6,452 nt of DNA from positions 1 through 6,452 of the forward strand of contig CALGVF010000225.1 in the NCBI GenBank assembly GCA_937920115.1. Direction: 5' to 3'. Position 1 is the first letter of the stretch. Each line of letters starts with the position of its first letter. The position numbers were made by a program, and so were the translations under genes. Of this stretch, positions 6,188 to 6,452 are shown piece by piece. Below the pieces are notes generated by a model, which saw only the letters and a list, made by a program, of their open reading frames with translations, was not told where the DNA came from and made no database searches. The stretch comes from an uncultured Clostridia bacterium (GTDB lineage Bacteria > Bacillota > Clostridia > Christensenellales > Borkfalkiaceae).

Positions 6188-6452
6188 ATGGCAAAATCAA
6201 GACTTATTGGCGATTATCCCGTTATCGGTATAAGACCCACCATCGACGGCAGACGCGGAAAAATCAAGGTCAGAGAGTCGCTCGAAGACCAAACGATGAA
6301 TATGGCGAAATCAGCCGCTAAACTTATCGAAGAAAACGTATTTTATTCCAACGGCGAACACGTCAAAGTAATTATCGCAGACACGACTATCGGAAGAGTT
6401 GCCGAGGCTGCGGCTTGCGCGGACAAGTTCAAAAAAGCGGGCGTAGATATTA
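6188..6452 (+). CDS. fucI: L-fucose isomerase, N-terminal part (runs off window)
   Basis: FucI interconverts the aldose L-fucose and the ketose L-fuculose, and also D-arabinose and D-ribulose, using a divalent metal, usually Mn2+; it is cytosolic and opens the fucose pathway. The 88 visible residues carry the strongly conserved FucI N-terminus: VIGIRPTIDGRRG (12-24), VRESLEDQTMNMAKSAA (28-44), and VIIADTTIGRVAEAAACADKF (61-81, split by one residue from the E. coli pattern of the same region). The family is about 590 residues, so some 500 lie beyond the window, including the catalytic Glu and Asp residues. GGAGG at 6173-6177 is ten bases from the ATG at 6188, which fixes the start. It diverges from the AraC-family gene across a 120-bp region. 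Confidence 0.93.
   Translation, partial: MAKSRLIGDYPVIGIRPTIDGRRGKIKVRESLEDQTMNMAKSAAKLIEENVFYSNGEHVKVIIADTTIGRVAEAAACADKFKKAGVDI

Overview
The window reads as ordinary chromosome of a low-to-mid GC Gram-positive anaerobe, most likely a gut Clostridia-type Bacillota. The supports are strong AGGAGG-type ribosome binding sites, long perfect terminator stems, a YitT-family membrane protein, a YqhD/BdhA-type iron alcohol dehydrogenase, and a fucose-isomerase locus controlled by an AraC-type regulator. Genus or family cannot be settled from this sequence. I see no mobile element, CRISPR array, phage gene or clear novel system.

Layout, left to right. Bases 1-86 may be the 3' end of an unidentified gene. 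A complete tRNA-Val (anticodon CAC, CCA encoded) lies at 97-172. It is followed by a perfect 24-bp hairpin whose left arm begins inside the tRNA's own ACCA end. A minus-strand YitT/DUF2179 membrane protein gene (251-1321) and leuS (1517-3946, plus strand) diverge from a 195-bp region holding a promoter for each. leuS ends at a 13-bp stem terminator, which sits between it and the convergent minus-strand gene for an iron-dependent alcohol dehydrogenase (4045-5208).

The right-hand part looks like an L-fucose (or D-arabinose) utilisation locus. fucI starts at 6188 on the plus strand and runs off the window. Diverging from it, an AraC-family regulator and the alcohol dehydrogenase form a two-gene minus-strand operon with an 18-bp gap. 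The expected logic is that FucI opens the sugar pathway, the AraC protein senses the sugar or an intermediate and controls both directions, and the dehydrogenase may reduce the lactaldehyde released later in the pathway. The dehydrogenase looks YqhD/BdhA-like rather than FucO-like, so that last role is inferred from neighbourhood.

The main anomaly is that the AraC gene is split by a frameshift near 5818. Its cupin half and its DNA-binding half are in different frames. The divergent intergenic region also carries two head-to-tail CAAGTAT repeats placed on the promoter elements, which makes them a candidate operator.
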